Assembly (NCBI GenBank): GCA_019022495.1
Contig: JAFEKR010000063.1
Span: forward strand, 101,979-165,978
Length of the DNA: 64,000 nucleotides
Reading direction: 5' to 3'
Source: Epichloe hybrida
Lineage: Eukaryota; Ascomycota; Sordariomycetes; Hypocreales; Clavicipitaceae
The notes under the pieces were generated by a model, which searched no databases, was not told where the DNA came from, and was given only the letters and a program-made list of their open reading frames with translations. The position numbers and the translations under genes were made by a program. Shown piece by piece: positions 21,984 to 33,900 of the stretch. Every line of letters begins with the position of its first letter. The stretch's first letter is position 1.

Positions 21984-24900
21984 ATGGGCTTCGCACAATG
22001 TTCCCGGCCGATATGGCGAGTCGATGACCTCACACTGTGCTTCCAGCAAGAGTATGTGTGACGGAAAGTCTCCGCCCCCCATGAATTATTGATATTCCAA
22101 ATCACAGAGAAAAGAAACTAACTGGTATGGTCACGCTCGACGTATAGCTACCTTAAAGTATTGTTCCCATTGGCCGTGATTGTGGTGTCTTTCTTGCGCC
22201 TTGCTTGGCTCAACACTACTCGCCTACTTTCCTCCAGGAAATCAAAAGGCTACAAACCCATCACAACTGATCATACTTACCTTCCCCCCCGGGATGACGA
22301 GTACGATAGTGACGGCGATTCTGGCCTCGAGATTAATGGAGGACGGCTGGCTCTTGCCAAAACCATCAGCAGAGGTTCCGTAGTGGAGGCTGACACACCT
22401 CACGGCCAGCGCATATCCCAAGCCGTCGAAGTGCTAGCTATTGTTGGCTTGGCTGTCATCAGTGCGATTGCCTTGATTAAAGGAGCTTACGGTCCAGCTG
22501 GCCGCTTTGCAGCTGCAGTCGGTCTTGTCACTTGGGTCTACACCTTAATTCTGGCTTCACTTAGGTTGACTTTAGGTGGCACAAAATGGCGGATTCCATA
22601 TTTATGGAATCACACTGCCACCATATACTCTACGAACTGGCTCTTCAACATCTTTATTTTCCGCTCAGTCATCATCAACCCTAGCTCGCAGCTGGTCCAG
22701 ACACTTATATGCATCGAATTCGGTTTAATCACTTTACTGTTCGGCCTCGCAGCAACTACGAGAAAAGGCAACAAGACCGTATTGATGGAATGGGAAGATG
22801 GCATCGAGCCGTCCCGTGAACCGCTGGCCAGTCTGTTCTCTTTGGCCACATTCTCTTGGGTTGATGACATTGTCTACAAGGGTTGGAAAAAAATCCATGG
22901 AAATAGAGGATGTTTGGAACCTCTTACCAAAGGACAAGGCTGCCACCGTCGTTGCAGAGTATCGCCAAATGAAGAGGACTGGTGCTTTGGCGTGGCATAT
23001 GCTCAAGTATTTCAAGGGGATGTTGTTTTTCCAGTGCTTCATGGCCGTCGTCTCTGGTATTTTTACCTTTGCGCCCACACTACTATTGAAAGCCATTCTT
23101 CAGTACGTTGAGGAGCCTGACCGGGCGCCAATCAATGTCCTGTGGCTGTATGTTATTGGTCTTCCAATCTTGGACATGATACGGTCTTACGCCGACGGCA
23201 TGGCCCTCTGGACTGGTCGCAGAATTTGCATCAGAGTTCGTGCCATCATTATCGGCGACATCTACGCCAAGGCCCTCCGTCGCAAGGCCGCGGCCGGCAA
23301 AGACAAGGTGCTTTTGGGCGATGCATCGGGCAAGTCCAAGAAGGACAACGATTCCGCCAATGATGGTACGATTGCCAAGGTCAAAGGTGCTCTAGGCCTC
23401 AAGAAACGCAGCAAGAAGCAGAATGCATCTTCCAGCGATGCCGAGTCGGCGAATAGCGTTGACCCAAATCTGCCAGTCGATGATGACCAAGCCAACTTGG
23501 GAACCATTATCAACCTCATGTCTGTCGATAGTTTCAAGATTGCCGAGGTCACCGCCTATCTGCACTTCTTGGTCGCAGCAGCACCCACTCAGCTCGTCGT
23601 GTCGGTCATTCTGCTCTGGCAGGTCATGGGACTCAGCGCCATTCCTGGACTCATCGTCATGGTCTTCCTCCTTCCTGTCAACTACTTCCTCGCAAAGGGT
23701 TTCAACGTGACGTCGAAGAATATCATGGCTGCCACCGATAAGCGAATCAATGTCACGAACGAAGTGCTGCAAAACATACGAATCATCAAATACTTTGCTT
23801 GGGAAGAGCGTTTCGGCCGCGCTATCGATGAGAAGCGAGAGGCTGAGCTCAAGGCTCTACGATCACGATTCACCCTCTGGGCTTTCGCCGTTGCCATCTG
23901 GAACTCGGTGCCGGTGCTCATCACCTTTTTCTCCTTCCTTGTCTACACGCTTATCGAGAAGAAACCACTGTACCCCTCCATCGCATTCACGGCCATTTCG
24001 CTCTTCATGCTCCTCCGAGTCCCGCTCGATCAGCTGGGCGACATGTTTGCCCACGTCCAGGAAGCCAAGGTCTCCATTGACCGCGTGGAAGATTTCCTCG
24101 GCGAAGCTGAAACCGAAAAATATGAGCAACTCGGCCAGGACAATGTTGACGAAGACGGCGTGAAGCACATTGGCTTCAAGAATGCTACTCTGACCTGGGG
24201 CGGTAAAGACACCGTGGCCCAAGACGGATCCAGGGCATTCCGACTCATGAGTCTGAATGTCGACTTCCAAATTGGAAAACTCAACATCATCGCAGGAAGC
24301 ACCGGAAGCGGCAAATCATCGATGCTCATGGGTCTTCTCGGTGAGATGACGCTTGTGGATGGCAAGGTATACTGCCCAGGTGGTCGCAGTCGCGAAGAGG
24401 TCAGGACCGATGCCGAGACTGGACTGGCCGACACCATAGCCTACGTTGCCCAATCTGCATGGCTCGTCAACGCAAATATTCGGGACAATATTCTGTTCTC
24501 CGCTCCGTATGACCCACAACGGTATAGGGACGTCATTGTAGCTTGTGCACTGGAACGTGACCTCGAGATTCTGGACCATGGTGACGAAACCTTGGTTGGA
24601 GAGAAAGGTATTACGCTCTCTGGTGGACAGAAGCAGCGAATCTCACTGGCGCGCGCACTGTACTCGAACTCGGCTCATATCCTCATGGATGATTGCTTGA
24701 GCGCTGTTGACTCCCACACGGCCCAATGGATCTTCACCAACTGCATCCGCGGCCCCCTGATGGACAACCGAACATGCATTCTCGTGACGCATAATGTCAC
24801 TCTGTGCATCCCTTCTGCCGACTATGTCGTCTTCCTCGACAATGGGCGAGTCGCATGTCAGGGCTCTGCCCAAACTGTTGTTGCGTCCGGTCTTTTGGGC

Positions 24901-27132
24901 GAGGAAATCCAGAAATCGCGGCCCGCATCTGCGTCAGGTTCCCGCGCCCCTTCCCACGTCCATTCCCCTGTTCCCTCGAGTGTTGGTGACGGTGAAACGA
25001 TGGTCGACAGCAATGGCGACTCCCAGATAGGCAGCACGGCTCCTATGAGAACCAAGCCCAAGAAGCCGCAGACTGATGCCATGGGCGAAGGCAAGGCTAC
25101 TGGTGCCGTGAAGTGGCCAGTGATGAAGGTCTACATGCAAGCCATGGGACCATGGTGGTTTTGGGTTTTGGCCATCGTTGTCTTCAACCTTCAGCAACTC
25201 GCCACCGTCGCGACCAACGTTTGGGTCCGACAGTGGGCTAACCAGTATGCCGAGGTAGAAGCTGTCGTCGCATATGGACCGCTGTCTCAATCATATGGCT
25301 CCGAAGCCTTCTCCAAGGGATCCTGGGCTTCGGTTGCTCGTCTTGGTGGCAGTGGTGGGTCTGCCGGGCCCATGACGTCCAAGATCAATGGCCAAGTGCC
25401 GATTTCCACCTTGGCAGCCCCCCAGGTCAATGTAGCATACTACCTGTCTGGCCTGGCGGTTATTGGCGTCCTGGGCTCCTTTGCAGCGTTTGTGCGTGAC
25501 GTATGGATCTTTTACGGCTCTCTGACCGCGTCGAGGAAGCTGCACGATAGACTCATGGCTGCTGTGACCCGGGCCAAGTTCAGGTTCTTCGATGTGACGC
25601 CTCTGGGCCAGTTGATGAACCGTTTCAGCAAGGATCTCGAGGCCGTCGACCAGGAAATCGCTGCTACTGCCATCGGTGTCATGTCTTGCGCCTTGTCTCT
25701 TGTGGTAACGGTTGTGCTGATAGCAGCCATCACGCCTGGTTTCTTGATCGCCGCCGCCTTCATCGGTTGCATCTTCTATTTCGTGGCTGCATTCTACCTG
25801 CGAGCGTCTCGTGATCTCAAGCGACTCGAGTCCGTCCAACGCAGCCCGCTCTTCCAGCAATTTGGCGAGACGTTGAGCGGCATGACTACCATTAGAGCCT
25901 ATGGCGACGAGAGACGATTTATTCGCGACAACTTGACCAAAGTGAATACGCAGAGTCGACCCTACATCTACCTGTGGGCATGTAACAGATGGCTTGCATT
26001 CCGGGCTGACCTCCTGGGTAACCTGGTGTCCTTCTCCGCAGGAGTCTTCCTCATCCTCAGCCTCGGTAAGGTTGACGCTGGTGCGGCGGGCATCTCACTG
26101 AGCTACGCCATGAACTTCACGGAGAACGTCCTATGGCTCGTGCGTCTGTACGGTATGAATGAACAAAACATGAACTCGATGGAACGGGTCAAGGAGTACC
26201 TGGACCTCGAGCAAGAGGCCGCACCCATTGTGGAGAAGAATCGCCCGCCGGAATCATGGCCCGACGAGGGCAACGTCGAATTCGTCGACTACAGCACGCG
26301 ATACCGCTAAGACTTGGATCCCGTCCTCAAGAGCATCAACCTCAGGATCAACGCCAGAGAGAAGGTGGGCATCGTTGGACGTACTGGAGCAGGCAAGAGC
26401 TCGCTGGCATTGGCAATTTTCCGCGCCCTTGAAGCAGAGAAGGGCCGCATTGTCATTGACGGCGTCAACATTGGGGACATTGGCTTGCGCGACTTGCGAG
26501 AGAACATCACGATAGTGCCCCAGGATCCGACATTGTTCAGGGGCACCATCCGCTCGAACCTGGACCCCTTTGACCAATACACGGATGAGCAGGTATTTGA
26601 AGCTCTCCGACGTGTTCAGCTCATTGGATTCGACGAGGCTGCGGCCAAGTCCACAACGTCAAGCTCGCAAGCCGTTGTTCACTCGGCGGCGTCATCTGTC
26701 ATGACCAACAAGAATATTTTCCTGGACTTATCATCAGCAGTGACGGAATCGGGATCGAACTTGTCACAAGGTCAACGACAATTGCTGTGCCTGGCGCGAG
26801 CGATGCTTAAGAAGCCCACGGTGTTGGTGATGGACGAGGCGACGGCTTCGATTGATTACAACACGGACTTTAAGATCCAGGAGACTATCCGAGAGCTCAC
26901 GGGAACCGTCATCACGATTGCGCATCGACTTCAGACGATTGTGGACTACGACAAGGTGTTGGTTCTTGATCACGGCGAAGTGAAGCAGTACGGGCACCCA
27001 TGGGACTTGATCAGCAACGAGGAAGGACAATTCCGCAGCATGTGCGAGATGAGTGGTGAGCTTGATCTGCTTGTCAAGGCGGCAAAGAAGAAGTGGGATG
27101 AGGACAAATTGGTCGACGTCGGTGATGCGTAG
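21984..27132 (+). pseudogene. ABCC/MRP-type ABC transporter, frame broken twice
   Basis: First exon 21984-22051 (MGFAQCSRPIWRV...) joins 22148 through an intron with an ACTAAC branch. About 1683 codons in all. The layout is that of a full MRP: hydrophobic TMD0 (residues ~24-220), TMD1, NBD1, linker, TMD2, NBD2. NBD1 has Walker A GSTGSGKSS, signature LSGGQKQR and Walker B ILMDDCLSAVD (Asp in place of the catalytic Glu, normal for ABCC site 1). NBD2 has GRTGAGKSS, LSQGQRQ and VLVMDEATASID. Two lesions are seen: a +1 shift at the A7 run 22887-22893 (six A would restore ...YKGWKKSMEIEDVW), and TAA at 26308-26310 inside the conserved ...YSTRYR-DLDPVLKS segment before NBD2. Everything else is open and well conserved, so this is either a young pseudogene or partly sequencing error. 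Members export conjugates or drugs, often at the vacuole; the substrate is unknown. Confidence 0.85.
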
Positions 27133-27617
27133 ATAGCAACGGACCGGACAGTCATGAAGTCATACCATGGAGTAGAAAAGGACAGCCGGTGCATCGCATA
27201 AATGGAGAAAGTACATTTACATTGGGTGCAGAGCGAGGAGGTTTGGTTGGAGGCGCGCGCCGTAGACGGACTGTGCGGCATCGTTTTGCGCTCGCGCATG
27301 TGCGCAAGAAGCTGGAAGATGAAGTTTTTCTTTTTTTGGATGCTATGCATACATATTACATGGAGCACAACCAGAGCTGTTAATTCTCAAGTACAGAATT
27401 CATTGTACAGGAATAATTGAAAAAGTTTGTATTGAGCACACTGCGTATGGGTATGGGATTGGTGATGGCTTTGTGCGACTTACTCCGTGTAGTGCGACTA
27501 GTGCGACGACGGGACTGGAGAAGCGGGGGGATCTTCCAGTCTGATAATCCCAATGCGCCCCCCTTTCCTCGTCTTTTTGTCTTCCCTTTCCGTATCATCA
27601 CGACCACAACCGGCATC
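27133..27617. other. Intergenic, ABC 3' flank and promoter of next gene
   Basis: About 485 bases. One TACTCCGTG motif near 27481. Nothing else recognised. Confidence 0.6.
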
Positions 27618-28826
27618 ATGGGCAAGCCCAGTGCAGCCCCGTCCGAAGCATGCTCCTCAACACTGTCGTCGTCCTACTTCCCCGGCGACCACCACCCGCC
27701 TCCATCCCACCGGTATTTCGACCAAGACCCAGCCGAGCTCGCAGACGACGACCTCCCTCCTCTGTACACCGACCACGAGGAATTCAACAATGATGATGAC
27801 GCTCGACCGTTCGATCCCCTCATGCCCCCAAGCCGGGACGACGGCTTCGAAACCGTCCACCCGTTCCGCCACGACGAGACAACCGCCTACTTCCTCGACC
27901 CGCGACTGGACCGCGATCCAGACTTTCTGGCCAACCACATTGACAAGCTGGCCATGGTCCCTCCCCGACCCTTTGTGCGCATCGCCGGCACGCACACGGA
28001 GAAGTCGGGGGCCAACGATAAGAACCGCGAGACGAAGCAAGTGACGGATTTCGAGATCGAAATCGAGCTCACCCACCTCCTGTACTCGGACATTCGCTCC
28101 GCCCAAGCCTGGCGCACCCTCGACACGGCAGGCAACTTTGAAAAGGTCCGTCGCGGCACCGTCTTCGCCACAAGGGCACCCGGTTTCGGCGGCAGCGGCT
28201 CTCACCCCGAGGAAGGCGTCCCCGGTCTCCGAGAGTGGTGTCGACGATACTGCGCCTCCCGATGCAGCCTCAAGTGCTTCACCATGGAGCGCCGCGTCGA
28301 GGGCTACGACTGGGACATGCTCCGCCGGAGACTGGAAGGTCTCGCGCGGGCCACCAACTACAGAGGCCATGTGGAGATTGACTTCCCCGTTCGTCATTCC
28401 CACGTCCATGTCTACAACGACTGCCGCATCAACCGCTGGCGACTGACCAAGTGGATTGTCATGATGTTCACGTTCACCCTCTTGTTTGTCTTGACGTGGC
28501 CGTGCCTGTTCTTCATGACGAAGAGGTGGGAGACTGTGACGACGGAGTGGAGGATGAGCGAGCCGACTGCCGTGCCGGGGCGCAAGAGGTACGTCTGCAT
28601 GAGTGAGGAGCAGTGGTACAACATGTGGGCGGGGGCGGTGCAGAAGGCCATGCTGGAGAGGAGGAGAGGCATCTTGGATCAGGGGGACCTGGAGAGGGTG
28701 AGGAGGGCGGGGGAGGGCGACGGCGAGGGCGAGCGGCGAGAGGGGATGGCGGGAATTGTGCAGGACGGGGTGGAGGCCATGGGGCTTGTGAATCGGAGTT
28801 TTGGATGGGGGGGCGATAGTTGTTGA
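27618..28826 (+). CDS. Uncharacterised single-pass membrane protein
   Basis: One exon, 402 residues, started at ATG 27618 (MGKPSAAPSEAC), since upstream in-frame codons look like leader DNA. The first ~85 residues are acidic, Pro-rich and probably disordered (PAELADDDLPPLYTDHEE). A folded middle part contains Cys-rich WCRRYCASRCSLKC and HVEIDFPVRHSHVHVYNDC. One strong hydrophobic helix (about residues 280-300, MMFTFTLLFVLTWPCLFFM) is followed by a basic/acidic C-terminal tail. I do not recognise a named domain; it looks like a conserved fungal membrane protein. It follows the ABC transporter on the same strand, 485 bases away, with no evidence of shared function. Confidence 0.7.
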   Translation: MGKPSAAPSEACSSTLSSSYFPGDHHPPPSHRYFDQDPAELADDDLPPLYTDHEEFNNDDDARPFDPLMPPSRDDGFETVHPFRHDETTAYFLDPRLDRDPDFLANHIDKLAMVPPRPFVRIAGTHTEKSGANDKNRETKQVTDFEIEIELTHLLYSDIRSAQAWRTLDTAGNFEKVRRGTVFATRAPGFGGSGSHPEEGVPGLREWCRRYCASRCSLKCFTMERRVEGYDWDMLRRRLEGLARATNYRGHVEIDFPVRHSHVHVYNDCRINRWRLTKWIVMMFTFTLLFVLTWPCLFFMTKRWETVTTEWRMSEPTAVPGRKRYVCMSEEQWYNMWAGAVQKAMLERRRGILDQGDLERVRRAGEGDGEGERREGMAGIVQDGVEAMGLVNRSFGWGGDSC

Positions 28827-29639
28827 TGGATGGGATGGGTCGTTGGCCGGAGTAGATTTATCATGAAGAATTATGAAATATGAAATATAAACTTTACTTG
28901 TGGGCAAAGGACGAGGTCGGTGAGGTGTAGCCAGAAGGCAAGATTGATGGCAGATGGGAAGGCTTGGTCTCGACGGGTACCTTGTGTTTCCTATTCTAGA
29001 TGTTGGTTTTTTTTTTCCCCCACGAACATGCCATTATGATTACATTCATATAAGACAACGGTGCGCTCGTGTCGTACAAACTTCGCTGGCTGTGCGGCCA
29101 TGTTGTTTACGCCGTGTTTCTGCGCTTACCTACCCGGGAGTCGCCGACTGGAAGTAAAAAAAAAAACTATTCTTACTTACCAAATGATTCTAGCCTTATT
29201 GTAGTTATTCTTATAAAGGTGTAAGTAAAAGTATAGTAAAGATTTATATATATATATACACTTATAATACTAGGTGTACGCAGCCACAAAGTTTATCGCA
29301 AACTTTGCTCTAACCTCACAGCCCCCTATATTTGCGACCTTAGAGGTCATTTATTACTGTGGATCTAAGCATTTGGTTATTAATTGTTTTACTAGCTAGG
29401 TATTGCCAGCAATTGTGTTATAAAAAATCAGATACATTGGCTATAACCAATGAGGTAAAAAATAAATAAATTAAAAATCAACAATAATACTAGGTGTAAA
29501 GGTAAGCGTAGTACGGATTACGCAGGGTAGACGTGGGACTGGGCTGCTGCCCATATTTGCGCCCCGCCCTCCACCCCCCCCCTTCCATCTACGTAGACTT
29601 GTCAACACCAGTCTCGGACCCTGCGTCCGTCTGGTTCGA
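28827..29639. other. Intergenic with an AT-rich island
   Basis: About 800 bases. From ~29155 to ~29510 base composition drops to AT-rich, unlike the flanks, and holds the SINE/LINE-like insertion listed separately. No gene seen. Confidence 0.6.
29264..29498 (+). mobile_element. SINE/LINE-like insertion, copy 1, with 15-bp target duplication
   Basis: A 205-base body (29279-29483) lies between perfect 15-base direct repeats ATAATACTAGGTGTA (29264-29278 and 29484-29498). The last ~110 bases, from CATTTGGTTATTAATTG to an A-rich tail AAAAATAAATAAATT, match the copy at 62.7 kb with few differences. The first ~90 bases, absent from that copy, include a perfect hairpin CAAAGTTT-ATCGC-AAACTTTG (29287-29307) and GACCT-TAG-AGGTC. 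A shared 3' end, different 5' ends, an A-rich tail and variable target duplications are the marks of target-primed reverse transcription. I see no clear tRNA A/B boxes, so whether it is a SINE or a truncated LINE end is open. Confidence 0.7.
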
Positions 29640-30975
29640 ATGGGCAAAGCACGCAATGCCACCGCAATGCAAGTCGGGAATCCGCGAAGAATACTGGCCG
29701 TTAGCCTCGAAGGCCAGGCCGACCATCTACGCAGGGTTGTCAAAGGTGCGGGTTTTCCTCTTCCCCCTCCCCTCTCTCCCTCTTGTGCCCTCGCCATCAT
29801 GTTACTTGCACGGTGCGATGTTCACATGTAATATCGCGTCACTTCATATCATCGAGACAAACAACATCTGACGTCCCGTAGACCTGACGGGCTCAACGCC
29901 CCAACCGACATCAGCCTCCCTCGCCGGAACCACACACACGCTCCCTCTCAAAACGCAATACTATACCGCTTCTGTGCCGGTATGGCTTGATCTCATGGCC
30001 TCGCCGTCCGAGTGGGCAGCTTCTTTCCTCTCCGACGAGGCAGCCGAGGTACTCGCCGTTCTGGGCGGTCTCATCCTCATCTTTGCCCTGCCCGGGCCGC
30101 CTGCCCAGTCTACAGCGGTCATGGCGGCAGAGCCCGTCAGGGAGGCCATCGCCCAGATGGGCCAAGTCGTCAGCAAAGGCCTGGGGGGATGGGAATGGGA
30201 CGGCGTCCGTCTGGCAATCGGTGTCGGAGACACGGCCTCGGACGCCGACACGGAAGAGTGGGATGAGTTGTGCGCCGAAGCTGGTTTGGAATTCGTACAG
30301 CTTGGTGCTTCGCAGCCTGCGTTGAATACATTCGGCGGTATGTTTTGGCCTTGTTCTGTTTTTTTCCTTCATCTTGCACTTTTTCATCTCTCCTCTTCTT
30401 CTTCGACCCCCCATCCCTTCGGATCATCATCTATGTGAGACCATGACGGGTTTTGCCACGGACAATTGTGAAGCAAAAAAAAAAAAACCCCAAGCCAACT
30501 TCCCCTTGTAGAAAAAACAGGCATCGCTCGTGTCAAAGAAGCCCTCGAGTCCAATGACTGGGCGCAAGACGACGCTGAAGAAGACGTTTCTGAATTCGGG
30601 GACTTCCAGGACCAGAAGGAGCATCTCGATGCGGAGACGCTGGATTTCGGCTACGATGCCGCGGATTTTGAAGGGTTGAAGAGAGCCATCTGGGAGGCTG
30701 GTGCCAAGGACGGCGCCGTCGCAGGCGAGACGTCTGCCTCTGCGTCGGGAAATCTGCCACGGACTGCACCCTCACGCGACGTTCTTCAGGGAGACGGGGG
30801 TGATGTGGAGGCAGGCGAGGATGAGGAAGACAAGGAGGTCGTCGCGATGGATAACATGATGAGAAAACTACAGGCGGTCAGGGAGGCGGTCAGGGAGGCG
30901 GGGGAGGGACTGCCGGAAGCTCAGAGGAGACGCATGGCGGCGAGGGCGGTGCAAGAGGTGATGAAGGAGCTGTGA
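29640..30975 (+). CDS. irc6: Alpha/gamma-adaptin-binding protein p34 family (AAGAB/Irc6-like)
   Basis: Three exons: 29640 (or 29667)-29745, 29882-30337, 30512-30975; phases agree. From Met at 29667 the protein has 332 residues; from 29640 it gains nine. The N-terminal part resembles a small GTPase-like fold: NPRRILAVSLEGQADHL, then VLAVLGGLILIFALPGPP and LAIGVGDTASDADTEEWDELC, close to the p34/AAGAB pattern. The C-terminal part is acidic (DWAQDDAEEDVSEFGDF) and ends in a helical segment MDNMMRKLQAVREAVREAG...RAVQEVMKEL, which is conserved in the family. These proteins chaperone clathrin adaptor AP-1/AP-2 assembly in the cytosol; yeast Irc6 is the homologue. The family call rests on pattern recognition; the exact start is uncertain. 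Confidence 0.82.
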
Positions 30976-33900
30976 GGTGATTTGTGATGCCGTCTTGCTG
31001 ATACTCGGCGCAAATACACGCCGGGCGAAGCAAACGAGACGCGATGATTCATGAGAGCTGTACGCATCGTGCAACCGTGCATGATGATACCATTCAACAG
31101 GGTAGCAAGCAGGACGAAACTGTATTTACATACATATGTACATATGTACATATGTGTGTATGTAACAACGTTACATACTACTCCGTACATACGGCGCATT
31201 GCGTCGAGCAGCATGCATCACTGATGAGTGGCCAAGGCGTGAAGGGGGCGTGACTCCCCTACGTTGAGGTCCAAGGCTATTTACACAAGTAAGTTGGCTA
31301 GCCTTCAAATTTACGAAACCGCCTGACTCTCAACACCTGGTCCGGCGGCGTTGTTGAGCTCGACAAAAACCGCTCCGTGCGCTTTGGTACCCGGGGGGGG
31401 GGGGCAGGGACGACTCGGTGCTGGTAAAAATTGCCCCTTGGCCGCGAATCACGCGTGCATACATGTACATGCTTTTTTCCTGTAATCCGTAGTCCGTAAT
31501 ACTTGGTGGCATAGTGTGCATGTGCACTGGTGACACCGTCAGGATTGTCCGACAAGTCCATCGAGCGAACCTCGGTGCACAATTCGCTCCTTGGAATTGG
31601 GGCCCTTTTGTTGGGAGCACAGAAGTCGAGTTACATAAGCCGCACCACCGGGTAACAAATTCCCCTGCTGCTATTACGCTATTATGTATGTACAGCACCC
31701 CCACTGTACTTACCGAACCAAGTCATGTTCTGCGCCAGAGAAGGGGGGGGGGGCGGGGGGGCGGCAGCAAGGTGGCGGATGTGGTACAAGCACATGTAAT
31801 CCGTAGTCCGCACCGAGTATGTGTACATCTGCAGTCTCTGCATGCATGTGATGTTGCATGGGTGTGTCCAGGCCGCCCCTCTTTTTGGCTTCACCCGTGC
31901 AGCTGTGCCTGAACCAGCGTCTCCACCCGTGCGACTAACGGAGTACGGACTACATTTTTAGCATCTGAACAGGGGGAAGCATATATACATACGGATTTAG
32001 TGTCGCGTCAAAAGGGCTCCCGCATATGACATGTGGGCGGGAAGGACACACAATGGTGAAAAGGCATGGCTTATGTATGTATTACGGAGTATGGTATGTA
32101 TGTTTGTACATGCGACGTTTTGAAGCCGGGGTCTTCTTCGCAATTGGTGGCAGCTGCACACACGGCTACCATGCTCTTTATCATGCGAGTCCTGGCACCT
32201 GGGATGTGCATGTACATGATACAGACGCGGCAAGGTACCCGTTTTTGTGAGACTCGGGTTCCGCGGATCCTCGAAAGGCATCTATGTATGTACAATGTGC
32301 GGATTATGCAGGTACATATGGAGGACAGCACGTCGTCCTGGGTTTGATGCACATTTGTTGATGCACATCGATCGAACGGGAGACAAAAAGGCAGCTGTCA
32401 GAAGCAATTGTCGGCATGATGGTGCATCGCGCGCTGATGGTGCTACTTTTTTTTTTTGTGGCTGAAGAAGGGGCTGGATTGACAGCAGGTTTGCCAGAGG
32501 CATGCCGATACATACATATGATACATGTAGTCCGTACCTACATTCATACAACTTGCGTCTTGTTGTTCATTGACAAAACGTGGAACGCCGCACCCCTTGT
32601 TGAATCCTGGCACCTATGTACTCCGTATGTACATACATAGATAAGTATTTTTGCAACGTCGGATAGCATGATAGCATGCAGGCAGCACGACTGGAACAAG
32701 ACGAGACAAAAGTCCACTGAGCGCGTCCGGGCCGCTTCGCCGGGGTGCCACTGGCGACTTGGGTGGCCATCATGTCTCAGGCCGTTGTCAGCAAGTTGGC
32801 TCGATGCTGTCTTTCTTGTCTCTAGCCGTGTTGTCCAGGCCGGGGCGCCTTGGCCAAGACATGTTACAGGCCTTCTATTGTTGGGCTGAGAACTCGTGTT
32901 GGCGTTTTTCTTAGTGGCTCCTGGTCTAGTCCGTATGTACAACTTTTCGTGTTCCCTTTTTTTTTGGGGGGGGCTTTTTTTTTTTTTTTTTTTCTCGCGC
33001 CGTCAGGTACCCCCCCTCTGATCACGGATGTGGTGTGTTCAATGCAAACAAACGCGTGCAAACGAGGAGACGGTTGCAGTGAGCAAAGTTTTCGGGCAAT
33101 TTGTGCAGAGAATACGTAAAAGCTCCCTCTTCCCTCCAAACCTCGTCCAAGCTTATGCGGATGAAGCTTAACCAAGATGATCAAGCACTAAAAAAAAAAA
33201 AAAAAAAAAAAACCCGACAAAGTCAAGTTGAACCCCCACGCGATTCATGTCTTGGCCCCCTCCCCTCCCCCCCCCCACGATTGTACTCGAGTGGTCCGGA
33301 TAATTGGGCCCTGCGCGCTCGCATCGTCCAGGCCATGACTGGAAACCATCCGTACAAGGAAGTCCTCGAGATTTCCCCCTTGCCTCAGAGCTCGTTCGTC
33401 TCGTTCAGGCAAAAGGGGGCAGCGTGGGCCCCACAATGGATCGACGCAAATCAGGGATGGATGCCAGCAAAAAAAAAAAAAAAAAAAAAAAAAATAGGTA
33501 GAAACAGAGAGAAAGTCCAAAGCTGCCTGATAAAATAAATGAATAAATTTGAAATTCAATGATGCAATGCACGTACAGCGTTGTCACCACTACTTGGAGT
33601 CAACTCGGAGAACTGCATCGTGACAAGGCCATGAGGACCTCTCTCTTGGGAGAAGTGAAACCGCCGTGATCCAAGGCTTGTTGCAAAACGGAGACGCCCG
33701 CCCACTGCAGTACGGAGTACATACATAATACGGAGTCGTGCTGTGGCCAACTTGTTTGTCTAACCCTGACCACCGACCCCCCCCCCCCCCAATCCAGACC
33801 GCTTGCAGACAACAGCCCCTGACAAACGGTCTTCCTCGGCGGCGAAATACAATGTACGGATTACACAGGCACCGGAAGGGGGTTTCCCTGACCGCATCTT

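Noticed and set aside
27657..28907. 416-codon ORF antisense to the membrane protein
   Set aside because: Shadow of the plus-strand gene, Val/Arg/His-rich, no motif.
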